Source: Chryseobacterium lathyri
GTDB taxonomy: Bacteria > Bacteroidota > Bacteroidia > Flavobacteriales > Weeksellaceae
Reading direction: 5' to 3'
NCBI RefSeq assembly: GCF_003290185.1
Contig: NZ_QNFY01000006.1
Location: 268,325-332,324, forward strand
DNA length: 64,000 nucleotides
The translations under genes were made by a program, and so were the position numbers. Under the pieces are notes generated by a model. It had not been told where the DNA came from. It ran no database searches and saw nothing but the letters and a program-made list of their open reading frames with translations. Shown here piece by piece: positions 53,650-61,983 of the stretch. Positions within the stretch are counted from its first letter, which is position 1. Each line of letters opens with the position of its first letter.

Positions 53650-54033
53650 ATGGAAGCGACAATATCCAGATTATCAGCAACAGAAAAAGCGCTTGATGTT
53701 ATTTATCAACTGGAAGATAAATACGGCCCCCTGATGTTTTATCAGGCCGGCGGATGCTGTGAAGGCACTCAGCCACAATGCTTTGAGAAAGGCGGATTTT
53801 TTCCGAGAATGAATGATGCTATGATAGGAACCATCAACGGTCATGAATTCTGGATAGACCGCGATTTATTTGAATATTGGAAATATTCCCACTTTACACT
53901 GGATGTCACAGATGGATTCGGTCCGGGAGGTTTTTCTCTGGAAACTCCTTTAGGCAAGACATTCAAAGTCCAGTACAGACTTTTCACCAAAGAAGAATAT
54001 GAACATCTGGAACCAGTAAAACGTAGCGAATAG
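53650..54033 (+). CDS. DUF779 protein
   Basis: A 127-aa protein of the DUF779 family. Typical blocks are GPLMFYQAGGCCEGTQPQCF (cysteine cluster near 37-50), GTINGHEFWIDRDLFEYWKY and VTDGFGPGGFSLETPLGKTF. DUF779 genes recur beside aldehyde dehydrogenases of the ExaC/AldB type. Here the aldehyde dehydrogenase is 433 bases upstream across the GC-rich element. Role unknown; the cysteines suggest metal binding. Confidence 0.9.
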   Translation: MEATISRLSATEKALDVIYQLEDKYGPLMFYQAGGCCEGTQPQCFEKGGFFPRMNDAMIGTINGHEFWIDRDLFEYWKYSHFTLDVTDGFGPGGFSLETPLGKTFKVQYRLFTKEEYEHLEPVKRSE

Positions 54034-54235
54034 AATATTGACTATCAACTGACCTTTGAAACAATCGGCTAGAGAAGACATATCAGATCAACTTAATCAC
54101 TCAGAAAATAATTATTTAAACTATCGCAGATCAAGAGGATTTATAAGTATAGATTTGAACCAATCGTATAAATATGTATTATATCTGCTCTTTATTCTTT
54201 TCTCTTTGTTCTTTATTCTTTTTCTCTTTATCCCA

Positions 54236-55435
54236 TCAGACCTTGACAAACCGGTTCACAAACATAGCAGCGACTATATCTCCCACAGCATTAAGAACCG
54301 TAGCTAAAGGATCCACCAGCGTCCCAATAATCATCACAGCCGGAATAGCTTCCTGTGGCAGTTTATAAACCGAAATCATCAGCATTTCACCGATATACCC
54401 GCCGTTCGGAATTCCACCGGCTACAATGCTTACAAAAACAGTGATTCCTAGTGCCAGCAATAAATTTGCAGGGTCAAAAAAGTCTTTCCCAATGATCAGA
54501 AAAGCAACATATATCTTGATAATGGATGACATGGAAGATCCGTTCTTATGCAATGTGGTTCCAATTGGAATAACCAGGTTGGCAATGGAATTCGGAATAC
54601 CTATTTTCGAGGCAGCCTGAAGATTCGCCGGCATGGTCGCAAAACTGCTGCAGGTACTCAGAGCAGTTAGAGTAGGGTAGACTGCATTTGTCCAGAAACT
54701 TTTGATCCCCTTTTGCCCGTTCGCCATAAAAGCATACAGAGAAAAAAAGACAAAGAAATAAACGATTCCTGCAATATAATAAAGTCCTAAAGGTTTAGCA
54801 TAAAAGCCAAAAAGCTGAGGCCCCAAAGTGGCTACCTGATAGGCAAAATAAGCTCCAAGACCAATAGGCGCAAGCTTCATGATCAATAAAAGAAGCTCTT
54901 TCATTACCTCATATCCGGAAGCGATAAAAACCCTGAATGGCTGTCCTTTTTCTCCGGCCTTGCGGGCTGCAAATCCGGTCATAAAAGCAAAAATAAGAAG
55001 AGCCAGCATATTTTGTCTTGAAAAAAGCTGGGTAAATTCTCCAACAGTAAAAAAGCTTACGATCCTGTTTCCCCAACTGTCTTCACTAACCGTTTCAGAA
55101 ATGATTTCAGAACTGCCGGAAATCCCGGAAACTGGAAATACATAAACGACACAAATCGTAAAAATGGCTGCTGTCAAAATAAAAAACAGAAAAGTAAAAG
55201 ACATTACTAAAATAATTCTTCCAAATTTAGACTGCTGTTCCAGCGACGCAATAGAATTGGAAACAGCGAAGAATACCAACGGTACTACACTCACAAAAAG
55301 GAGGTTCAGAAAGATATCTCCCAAAGGTTTAACATATTCCACAATATTGGGAGCAGTAATACCTATAATGCTTCCTGCAACAATTCCTAAGAGTAAAAGT
55401 ATAATTCCCGAGTAGTTGTTCAGTACCTCTTTCAT
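54236..55435 (-). CDS. Dicarboxylate/amino acid:cation symporter (DAACS family)
   Basis: A 399-aa membrane transporter with about eight membrane segments plus re-entrant loops. Blocks: GSIIGITAPNIVEYVKPLGD near the N-terminus, FLNLLFVSVVPLVFFAVSNS, FATMPANLQAASKIGI, IPIGTTLHKNGSSMSSIIKI (the substrate-loop signature) and IPNGGYIGEMLMISVY. It likely carries glutamate, aspartate or C4-dicarboxylates with Na+ or H+. A -7 box lies 14 bases upstream, and no gene is cotranscribed. Confidence 0.92.
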   Translation of the reverse strand: MKEVLNNYSGIILLLLGIVAGSIIGITAPNIVEYVKPLGDIFLNLLFVSVVPLVFFAVSNSIASLEQQSKFGRIILVMSFTFLFFILTAAIFTICVVYVFPVSGISGSSEIISETVSEDSWGNRIVSFFTVGEFTQLFSRQNMLALLIFAFMTGFAARKAGEKGQPFRVFIASGYEVMKELLLLIMKLAPIGLGAYFAYQVATLGPQLFGFYAKPLGLYYIAGIVYFFVFFSLYAFMANGQKGIKSFWTNAVYPTLTALSTCSSFATMPANLQAASKIGIPNSIANLVIPIGTTLHKNGSSMSSIIKIYVAFLIIGKDFFDPANLLLALGITVFVSIVAGGIPNGGYIGEMLMISVYKLPQEAIPAVMIIGTLVDPLATVLNAVGDIVAAMFVNRFVKV

Positions 55436-55449
55436 TCAATGCTTTTTAT

Positions 55450-55457
55450 CAAAGATA
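55450..55457 (-). promoter_or_regulatory. -7 box (TATCTTTG) of the symporter gene
   Basis: On the minus strand TATCTTTG lies 14 bases upstream of the ATG at 55435. No -33 TTG is obvious. Confidence 0.5.
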
Positions 55458-55504
55458 GGTTTATTTTTAACACTCTCTTATATAATTTTCAGGCTTAAAT
55501 TTCA

Positions 55505-55512
55505 TAAATTTG
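55505..55512 (+). promoter_or_regulatory. -7 box (TAAATTTG) of the cbpA-cbpM operon
   Basis: TAAATTTG lies 16 bases before the ATG at 55529, divergent from the symporter promoter 47 bases away. Confidence 0.45.
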
Positions 55513-55528
55513 AGTAAATATCGTTTCT

Positions 55529-56443
55529 ATGGCTTATATAGATTACTATAAAATTTTAGGCGTAGATAAAAGCGCAACACAGGATGACATTAAAAAAGCT
55601 TACCGTAAACTGGCGAGAAAGCTTCATCCTGATCTCAATCCGGGTGACAAAGAAGCTGAAAAGAAATTCAAAGAACTGAATGAAGCCAATGAAGTTCTCA
55701 GTAATCCTGAAAACCGTACCAAATATGATAAGTATGGGGAAAACTGGAAACACGGGGAAGAGTATGAAAAAGCTCAGCAACAGCAACGACAGTATCAGCA
55801 GCAGAACTATGGCGACGGTGGATTTTCCGGTGCTGATTTCGGTGAGGGAGAAGATTTTTCAGATTTTTTCCAAAGTATGTTTGGTGGTGCCGGTGGTGGT
55901 TTTGGAAGAAGCTCAAGGGGAAGTTCTTCAGGAAAATTCAAGGGACAGGATGTTCATGCTGAATTAAATTTAAGTTTAAAAGATGCTGCCCAGACTCATC
56001 CGCAGACTTTTGATATCAACGGTAAAAAAGTAAGAATTACGATTCCGGCGGGGGTATATGACGGACAGCAGATCAAACTGAAAGGGCACGGAAACCCGGG
56101 TTTTAATGGTGGTCCAAACGGAGACCTGTATATTACTTTCAATATCCCCGTAGATCCTAATTTTGAAAGAATAGGAGATGATCTGAAAACCAAGGTTTCA
56201 ATAGATCTGTATACCGCTGTTTTAGGAGGCGACGTAAAAGTGACTACACTCGACGGAAGCGTTAACCTTAAAGTGAAGCCGGAAACACAGAACGGAACAA
56301 CGGTAAGGCTGAAGGGAAAAGGTTTTCCGGTGTATAAGAAAGAAGGGCAGGCCGGAGATCTTTTTGTGACGTATGAGGTGAAGCTGCCGACCCATCTGAC
56401 AGACAAGCAGAAAGAACTTTTTGAACAACTTAAAAATTCCTAA
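55529..56443 (+). CDS. cbpA: DnaJ-type co-chaperone (CbpA-like)
   Basis: A 304-aa J-domain protein. Residues 4-70 are the J domain with His33-Pro-Asp ([10 protein letters not shown]). A Gly/Phe/Gln-rich linker follows ([19 protein letters not shown], then FGGAGGGFG). The C-terminal half has two beta domains ([51 protein letters not shown]). There is no zinc-finger, so it is the CbpA type, not DnaJ. It works with DnaK, and the CbpM modulator gene follows after 3 bases. Confidence 0.93.
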   Translation: MAYIDYYKILGVDKSATQDDIKKAYRKLARKLHPDLNPGDKEAEKKFKELNEANEVLSNPENRTKYDKYGENWKHGEEYEKAQQQQRQYQQQNYGDGGFSGADFGEGEDFSDFFQSMFGGAGGGFGRSSRGSSSGKFKGQDVHAELNLSLKDAAQTHPQTFDINGKKVRITIPAGVYDGQQIKLKGHGNPGFNGGPNGDLYITFNIPVDPNFERIGDDLKTKVSIDLYTAVLGGDVKVTTLDGSVNLKVKPETQNGTTVRLKGKGFPVYKKEGQAGDLFVTYEVKLPTHLTDKQKELFEQLKNS

Positions 56444-56446
56444 GCC

Positions 56447-56749
56447 ATGAATGAAAGAATATCACGGGAAGAACTCGTAAAAATATACAATATAGAGATC
56501 ACTTTTTTTGATGAATTGGTAGACGAGGGTTTACTGCATGTAGAAACAGAGAATGATGTCCGGTATTTACTGTATGAAGACCTGCCTGTTTTTGAAAGGT
56601 TTACCAACTGGCATTATGATCTGGAAATTAATCTTCCCGGTCTGGAAGTTATTCATGATATGCTTCGGAAAATGGAAGATTTGAAGAGAAAAAATCGTGA
56701 TTTACTGAATAAACTTTCTGCAATAAGTGACCAATATGAAGATATTTGA
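56447..56749 (+). CDS. cbpM: Chaperone modulator CbpM
   Basis: A 100-aa protein of the CbpM/YccV-like MerR-type fold. It opens ISREELVKIYNIEITFFDEL, has VRYLLYEDLPVFERFTNWHY and LPGLEVIHDMLRKMEDLKRK, and ends in a coiled coil. CbpM binds the J domain of CbpA and inhibits its stimulation of DnaK. It starts 3 bases after the cbpA stop, which supports the assignment. Confidence 0.9.
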   Translation: MNERISREELVKIYNIEITFFDELVDEGLLHVETENDVRYLLYEDLPVFERFTNWHYDLEINLPGLEVIHDMLRKMEDLKRKNRDLLNKLSAISDQYEDI

Positions 56750-56793
56750 TTTAGTTTTGTAATCTTTAAAAACAAATTAAATATTTCTGAGAA

Positions 56794-57321
56794 ATGAATG
56801 GAGAGAAAATCATTAAATTAAATGTAAACAGAAAGGATTTCGAGGAAATTTATTTCAGCGGTAACCAGGGAAGTTTGTTTTTTTCACAGACTACCAAAGG
56901 AAAAACCGTTACTACGGCAGTTGTAGGATTAATTCTGTTAATTCTGTTTTGTTTTAAAGATGATTTAAGCAAAGAAAAGTTTGGGATTCTATATTTCGTG
57001 AGCTTTTTGTTCCTGCTTTGTACGGTTTATCTTTCTTTAAGCATCAACAAGGTTTCCCGGTGGAAAAAAGAGGTTAACCGTTATCTGAAATCTCTGGAAG
57101 ATTCTGAAATCTATGAGATCCGTTTTAATGATGATATTTTTAACGTTAATCTTAATCATCAGGAAGAGCTAAGCAAGTGGGAAGATTTCAAAGTATATGA
57201 TATAAATAATTCATTTATTGCATTGGAAGGAAAATATAATTACATGTTTCCCGAAAAATCAATGAGTAAAGGAGATTACAGTAGCTTAAAACAAACTATA
57301 AAGAAAAATATCAAACAATAA
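56794..57321 (+). CDS. YcxB-like membrane protein
   Basis: A 175-aa protein. Residues 30-90 hold two membrane helices (VTTAVVGLILLILFCF and LYFVSFLFLLCTVYLSLSI). A soluble C-terminal domain follows (EIYEIRFNDDIFNVNLN, ALEGKYNYMFPEKSMSKGDY), the arrangement of YcxB-like proteins of unknown function. It lies 44 bases after cbpM, behind a TAGTTTTG box at 56752-56759, so it may have its own promoter. A terminator follows. Confidence 0.75.
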   Translation: MNGEKIIKLNVNRKDFEEIYFSGNQGSLFFSQTTKGKTVTTAVVGLILLILFCFKDDLSKEKFGILYFVSFLFLLCTVYLSLSINKVSRWKKEVNRYLKSLEDSEIYEIRFNDDIFNVNLNHQEELSKWEDFKVYDINNSFIALEGKYNYMFPEKSMSKGDYSSLKQTIKKNIKQ

Positions 57322-57323
57322 AA

Positions 57324-57353
57324 AAAATCAGAGCAAAACGCTCTGATTTTTTA
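57324..57353. terminator. Bidirectional terminator
   Basis: AAAATCAGAGC (57324-57334) pairs perfectly with GCTCTGATTTT (57340-57350), loop AAAAC. A-rich left and T-rich right flanks let it end both the YcxB-like gene and the converging cysteine-synthase-like gene. Confidence 0.92.
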
Positions 57354-57389
57354 TTTATATAAAGGTAAATTTACCTTCTTCGTTTTTGA

Positions 57390-58373
57390 TTAATCCAACC
57401 AGCCCATTTCCTTCATCCACTCGTCATTGTAGACTTTTCCTACATATCTTGAACCGTGGTCGTGAAGAAGAACAACAATTACATCATCTTTAGTGAACTG
57501 GTCTTTCATCTGGATCAGAGAAGCAATTGCACTTCCTGCAGAATATCCACAGAAAATTCCTTCTTCCTTAGCCAGTTTTCTCGCATAGATGGCACCGTCC
57601 TTATCCGTTACTTTTTCAAAATGATCAATAACAGACATATCGTAATTCTCAGGAATAATATCTTCCCCGATTCCTTCTGTGATATACGTATAGGCATGAT
57701 CATAATGAAGCTCACCCGTCTCGTGGAATTCTTTCAGAATAGAACCATATGTATCGACACCAATTACTTTGATGTTCGGATTTTTCTCTTTGAAAAATGT
57801 TCCGCAACCTGTAACAGTACCTCCTGTTCCGGCACCTGCTACAAAATGTGTAAGCTTCCCGTCTGTCTGTTCCCAGATTTCAGGAGCAGTGGATTCATAA
57901 TGAGCAGCTCTGTTCGATAAATTATCGTATTGATTCACGTACCATCCGTTTTCTGTTTCTTTTGCCAGTCTTTTGGAAACTGAATAATAAGAACGCGGAT
58001 CTGTAGGCTTCACATCCGTAGGGCATACAATCACTTCTGCTCCTACAGCACGAAGGATGTCGCATTTCTCTTTTGACTGTTTGGAATTGGTTACAAAAAT
58101 ACATTTGTAGCCTTTGATGATGGCAGCAAGAGCCAGCCCCATTCCCGTATTTCCGGAAGTTCCTTCAATAATGGTTCCTCCAGGTTTTAATCTGCCGTCT
58201 TTTTCGGCATCTTCTATCATTTTAAGGGCCATTCTGTCCTTTACAGAATTCCCAGGATTGAATGTCTCTACTTTTGCTAAAACCAGAGCAGGAAAATCTT
58301 CTCCCAATACTTTATTAAGTTTCACAAGAGGGGTGTTTCCTATCGTTTCAAGAATGTTTTTTGCGTATTTCAT
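57390..58373 (-). CDS. PLP-dependent cysteine synthase / cystathionine beta-synthase-like enzyme
   Basis: A 327-aa fold-type II PLP enzyme. PLP lysine Lys45 is in FNPGNSVKDRMAL, the phosphate loop is IIEGTSGNTGMGLALA, and GAGTGGTVTGCGTFFKEKNP and GIFCGYSAGSA follow. The DVKPTDPRSYYSVSKRLAKE segment, and the phrase ITEGIGEDIIP, fit the cystathionine beta-synthase branch rather than CysK. It has no C-terminal CBS pair. It may form cystathionine from serine and homocysteine, or cysteine from O-acetylserine; sequence cannot decide. Confidence 0.88.
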   Translation of the reverse strand: MKYAKNILETIGNTPLVKLNKVLGEDFPALVLAKVETFNPGNSVKDRMALKMIEDAEKDGRLKPGGTIIEGTSGNTGMGLALAAIIKGYKCIFVTNSKQSKEKCDILRAVGAEVIVCPTDVKPTDPRSYYSVSKRLAKETENGWYVNQYDNLSNRAAHYESTAPEIWEQTDGKLTHFVAGAGTGGTVTGCGTFFKEKNPNIKVIGVDTYGSILKEFHETGELHYDHAYTYITEGIGEDIIPENYDMSVIDHFEKVTDKDGAIYARKLAKEEGIFCGYSAGSAIASLIQMKDQFTKDDVIVVLLHDHGSRYVGKVYNDEWMKEMGWLD

Positions 58374-58392
58374 AAATGTTTTATAAGCGGTA

Positions 58393-58400
58393 CAAAGATA
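58393..58400 (-). promoter_or_regulatory. -7 box (TATCTTTG) of the CBS/cysteine-synthase-like gene
   Basis: On the minus strand TATCTTTG lies 19 bases upstream of the ATG at 58373. Confidence 0.5.
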
Positions 58401-58427
58401 AGGCTTTAAAAATTAGCCGTGTGATTT

Positions 58428-58611
58428 ATGTGAATGGTGAATTGTTAATAATGAATTTTTACTCAGGTCGTTGAAATGGGGTAATTGCATTCTGTTCATT
58501 AATAATTGTAATTGTATAAAGTGAATGGTGAATCGCAAATGGTGAATTTTTTTAATAAATAGAATTGATCACTGTTTTGTCATTGACAATGGACTCCTTC
58601 ACATTTCACTT
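58428..58611. repeat. GTGAAT-type repeat element (degenerate)
   Basis: Several GTGAATGGTGAATT-like units (58431-58446, 58522-58550) with CATTGACAATGG and CACATTTCACTTTTAATTAT near 58580-58617, in the inverted sense. The element is less symmetric than those at 7829-8105 and 61051-61134. It occupies the whole gap between the two minus-strand genes. Confidence 0.55.
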
Positions 58612-59841
58612 TTAATTATACTTAATTGCCTTCACCGGAGATATCTTGCTGATCAGGTAACTCGGAACGATCAAAGCTAGCCCGGAAATAAGCAAAATTC
58701 CTAGTGAAATAGATATAATGGCAACAGGATTAAGATCTACCGGAACCGTACTTACATAATAGTTCTCAGGATTAAGTTTAATGATGCCGAAGAATTTCTG
58801 AATCAGAATCAAACCCAGACCTATGGCATTACCATACAGAAGCCCCGGGATCATGATGATCAGTGTATAATTGATGAACGTAGCTCTTATCTGTGAATTG
58901 CTTGCCCCCAGCGTTTTTAGAAGGCCGATAGAATTAGTTCTTTCAATGATCAGAATTAAAAGAACCATAATAATGTTAATAACAACCACAATTAGCATAA
59001 TGATGATAATCAGGGCAATATTGGTGTCGAAAATACTGATCCAGTCATTGATCTGCGGAAATTTTTCCGTTGCTTTTTCAGCATAGTTTTTATAGCCGAT
59101 CAGTTTTTCAATTTCCGGAAAATCTTTGTCGATGTCATTTACATTTTTAAAGAATATATCAAGACCACCTATTTCATCAGGCTTCATTTCCTGAATTTTT
59201 CTTACATGATTGATTCCCCCGATGACGAATTGCTCGTCAATCATTTTAATATCAGTTTTATAAATTCCTATCACCCTGAATTTACGGTAGATCGGCTTTT
59301 GATCGGCTTTTGAAAATACGGTAACAATGCTGTCATTTACTTTTAGGTGAAGATCATTAGCAATCTTCTGTGAAATAGTTACATCATTGTTAAAGCCATT
59401 CTCTGTTACTTTAGGAGTAGTACCGGCAACCAGGAATTTTTTGAACCTCAGACTGTCAAAATCCTTTCCAATTCCTTTAAATATAATGCCTGAAAAATTA
59501 TGCTCATTACGCATAATTCCCGTTACTGTTGCATACTTCTGAACACTTTCTACATCCGGAAGATTTTTAATTTTCTGAATGTTCAGTCCCTGATTGTCAA
59601 GAACAGAGGTATTGTAAGAAGAATTAGATCTTGTAGACCGTACTGTAATGTGTCCGCTGAAATCTGCCAGCCTCTCTTTGATGGCTTTCTTTGAGCCGAA
59701 GCCCGTAGATACGGTAATCAAAGAAACAATGATCCCCAAAGCTACAGAAAGCCTGCCGATGAAGATGATAACTCTTGAAAGGTTATTTTTGTTATCTTTG
59801 GAAAACGCTATTTTTCTAGAGAAATATAAAGGAAATTTCAA
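58612..59841 (-). CDS. ABC transporter permease, FtsX/LolC-E type
   Basis: A 409-aa permease from a TTG start at 59841; the frame extends to an ATG at 59910, but KFPLYFSRKIAF is the usual N-terminus of LolC/E-like proteins and the extension would overlap the divergent muramidase gene. One membrane helix near 24-46 (FIGRLSVALGIIVSLITVST) is followed by a MacB-like periplasmic domain and three C-terminal helices (IALIIIIMLIVVVINIIMVL and later). It resembles lipoprotein-release permeases. No ATPase gene is adjacent. Confidence 0.85.
   Translation of the reverse strand: MKFPLYFSRKIAFSKDNKNNLSRVIIFIGRLSVALGIIVSLITVSTGFGSKKAIKERLADFSGHITVRSTRSNSSYNTSVLDNQGLNIQKIKNLPDVESVQKYATVTGIMRNEHNFSGIIFKGIGKDFDSLRFKKFLVAGTTPKVTENGFNNDVTISQKIANDLHLKVNDSIVTVFSKADQKPIYRKFRVIGIYKTDIKMIDEQFVIGGINHVRKIQEMKPDEIGGLDIFFKNVNDIDKDFPEIEKLIGYKNYAEKATEKFPQINDWISIFDTNIALIIIIMLIVVVINIIMVLLILIIERTNSIGLLKTLGASNSQIRATFINYTLIIMIPGLLYGNAIGLGLILIQKFFGIIKLNPENYYVSTVPVDLNPVAIISISLGILLISGLALIVPSYLISKISPVKAIKYN
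59793..59800 (+). promoter_or_regulatory. -7 box (TATCTTTG) of the muramidase gene, inside the permease gene
   Basis: TATCTTTG lies 45 bases before the ATG at 59846, within the 5' coding region of the divergent permease. TTG at 59775-59777 leaves 15 bases spacing, slightly short. Confidence 0.45.
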
Positions 59842-59845
59842 GCTT

Positions 59846-61042
59846 ATGAATTTAGATTTCAAAATTAAAAATTTACTTCTTATTTGCCTAATTTTTTTAG
59901 GTGTATTCAACCAATATTATTCTCAGGTTCAAGATCAGCCGGATTTCAAAACCGGAGCAGATCAATCTGAGCTTTATCTTCCTCTGCTGAAAAATAAAAC
60001 CATCGGAGTGGTCACCAACCAGACCGGACTGATGAGTGATAAAAACCATGTCGTAGATTTTCTGGTAAAAAATAATATCAAGATTAAGGCGATTTTCGCT
60101 CCTGAACATGGTTTCAGAGGAGATGCAGATGCAGGCGAAAAAGTAAAGAACGGAGTGGATACCAAAACAGGAATTCCGATTATTTCTTTATATGGAAACA
60201 ACAAAAAGCCAAAACCGGAGCAGTTAAAAGGAATTGATATTGTTGTTTTTGATATCCAGGACGTTGGTGTCAGGTTCTATACCTATATTTCAACTTTAGC
60301 CTATCTGATGGAAGCTGGAGCCGAAAATAATGTAGAAATAATGGTGCTGGACCGTCCGAACCCACATGATGGTTATACAGACGGACCTGTTTTGAAAAAA
60401 AAATGGTCAAGTTTTGTAGGAATGCATGAAGTTCCTGTAGTCTATGGATTAACGATAGGAGAGTACGGGAAAATGGTGAATGGCGAAAAGTGGCTGAAAA
60501 ATGGAGTTCAGGCAAAATATACCCTGATCCCTATGAAAAATTACCATAAAAATAAACGTTACCCGATTTTAGATAAGCCTTCCCCGAATCTGCCTAATGA
60601 TAAATCTATCAATCTATATCCGAGCTTATGTTTTTTTGAGGGAACTCAGGTTTCTGTAGGAAGAGGTACTGATCTGCCATTTCAGGTCTATGGTTCTCCA
60701 TGGACGCAGGGATTTCCTTATCAGTTTACGCCAAAACCTAATTTTGGAGCAAAAGATCCTTTTCTAAATGGAAAATTGTGTTACGGTGAAGATCTTTCAG
60801 CCTATCCGAAAGATCTTAGAGAACTAAATCTTGAATGGCTGATTAAATCTTATAAAGGCTATAAGAATCCAAAGCAGAACTTCTTCCTGGAGAATTTGTT
60901 CTTCGATAAGCTGGCCGGAACAGATGAATTCAGAAAACAGATCGTAGCCGGAAAATCAATTCAGGAAATCAAAGCTTCATGGAAAAGTGATCTGGAGAAA
61001 TTCGAAAAGATCCGCCGTAAGTATATTGTTTACAAAGACTGA
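59846..61042 (+). CDS. DUF1343 exo-beta-N-acetylmuramidase, NamZ-like (GH171)
   Basis: A 398-aa secreted protein read from the ATG at 59846 (a frame extending to 59648 has no signal sequence). The signal is FKIKNLLLICLIFLGVFNQ. Family blocks: KTIGVVTNQTGLMSDKNHVV, IKAIFAPEHGFRGDADAGEK, PIISLYGNNKKPK, IDIVVFDIQDVGVRFYTYIS, VLDRPNPHDGYTDGPVL and SVGRGTDLPFQVYGSPW. DUF1343 includes NamZ, which removes MurNAc from the non-reducing end of peptidoglycan fragments, so the role is cell-wall recycling or catabolism. Confidence 0.92.
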   Translation: MNLDFKIKNLLLICLIFLGVFNQYYSQVQDQPDFKTGADQSELYLPLLKNKTIGVVTNQTGLMSDKNHVVDFLVKNNIKIKAIFAPEHGFRGDADAGEKVKNGVDTKTGIPIISLYGNNKKPKPEQLKGIDIVVFDIQDVGVRFYTYISTLAYLMEAGAENNVEIMVLDRPNPHDGYTDGPVLKKKWSSFVGMHEVPVVYGLTIGEYGKMVNGEKWLKNGVQAKYTLIPMKNYHKNKRYPILDKPSPNLPNDKSINLYPSLCFFEGTQVSVGRGTDLPFQVYGSPWTQGFPYQFTPKPNFGAKDPFLNGKLCYGEDLSAYPKDLRELNLEWLIKSYKGYKNPKQNFFLENLFFDKLAGTDEFRKQIVAGKSIQEIKASWKSDLEKFEKIRRKYIVYKD

Positions 61043-61050
61043 GTTTAAAA

Positions 61051-61134
61051 GTCAATTGTGAATTTGGCTTTGCCTTGTCAATTGTGAACCTATAGATCAT
61101 AAAATTTACTGGCAAAGCCAAATTCACAATTGAC
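61051..61134. repeat. 24-bp inverted repeat (GTGAAT family)
   Basis: Bases 61051-61074 are a perfect inverted repeat of 61111-61134 (24 bp, 36-base spacer). The arm carries GTGAATTTGGCTTTGCC. It lies between convergent genes and could act as a 3' structure. Same family as 7829-8105. Confidence 0.85.
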
Positions 61135-61148
61135 CATTCACTTTGATA

Positions 61149-61355
61149 TCAATCAAAATTCTGTGGAGGGTTTTTATCGTTCTTACCTTTATTTAGGATG
61201 AAAAGCCCAAGTGATAATCCTATAACTCCGGCAAAAGCTGTCATCAATGCTCTTTCCAACTTGTCGGGCAGGTCATTTCCGATATAATTCATTAAAAAAA
61301 GGATCACAAAAGTGATCACTGAAATAATAATATGATTTTTTCCGAACAGTTTCAT
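61149..61355 (-). CDS. Small membrane protein, unknown function
   Basis: A 68-aa protein with two hydrophobic segments (about 8-25, IIISVITFVILFLMNYIG; 38-55, MTAFAGVIGLSLGLFILN) and a charged C-terminus (KGKNDKNPPQ). No family is recognised. It lies 4 bases after the DUF3575 gene and probably shares its transcript. Confidence 0.6.
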   Translation of the reverse strand: MKLFGKNHIIISVITFVILFLMNYIGNDLPDKLERALMTAFAGVIGLSLGLFILNKGKNDKNPPQNFD

Positions 61356-61359
61356 GCTG

Positions 61360-61983
61360 TTATTTTAGTTTATAAGAAATCATGACACCTCCTCTGTAGG
61401 GAAGGATTTCTCCGCTTTTATTAAATTTTTTGGCTGATTCATACCGCTGTCCGGTGGTACGGTCATATCCCTTGTAGAAATCTGTAGATGAGCCAATAGT
61501 TGCATATACATCAATATTCCATCGGTCAGATACTTTAAATTGATATCCTCCGGTAACGCCAACTAAAAATGAAATTCCTTTTTGATATAGATTAGATTTA
61601 ACAAATACTTCATTTTGGTCATTTATATAGGCAACATCCTTCCAATAATTCCATTTTTGAAGTACAAATGCTGAGGTTGCAATATTAGCTCCTACATACC
61701 AATGGCTAAATGCTTCATTGAAATAATATCTTCCTTCCAGAGAAACAGAATAATACTGAAATTCATGTCCTGCAAAAGACTTCCAGGGAGATACCAGAAC
61801 GTCGCCCTGCATCGTAAACTTTGACGTCAGTTGCTTTTCCAGACCAATATTGATGAGTCCAATTGGAGCCAGAAGTGCATTTCCTTTGATATATAGACTT
61901 TTTTCCTGTTCTTGTTCCTGGGCTGTCAACATTGCAGCAGACAGAAGTGTGATAGATGCGGTAAGAAATTTGTGTTTTAGCAT
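61360..61983 (-). CDS. DUF3575 outer-membrane beta-barrel-like protein
   Basis: A 207-aa protein with a signal peptide (KFLTASITLLSAAMLTA). The beta-barrel pattern fits DUF3575: IKGNALLAPIGLINIGLEKQ, QYYSVSLEGRYYFNEAFSH, FLVGVTGGYQFKVSDRWNID, and a C-terminal RGGVMISYKL. DUF3575 proteins are outer-membrane barrels of unknown function in Bacteroidota. It starts exactly where the thioredoxin-family gene ends, so the two are coexpressed. Confidence 0.85.
   Translation of the reverse strand: MLKHKFLTASITLLSAAMLTAQEQEQEKSLYIKGNALLAPIGLINIGLEKQLTSKFTMQGDVLVSPWKSFAGHEFQYYSVSLEGRYYFNEAFSHWYVGANIATSAFVLQKWNYWKDVAYINDQNEVFVKSNLYQKGISFLVGVTGGYQFKVSDRWNIDVYATIGSSTDFYKGYDRTTGQRYESAKKFNKSGEILPYRGGVMISYKLK

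Noticed and set aside
54056..54307. An 83-codon ORF at the end of the DUF779 gap
   Set aside because: Reads through a pyrimidine-rich low-complexity stretch and runs into the symporter gene on the other strand.
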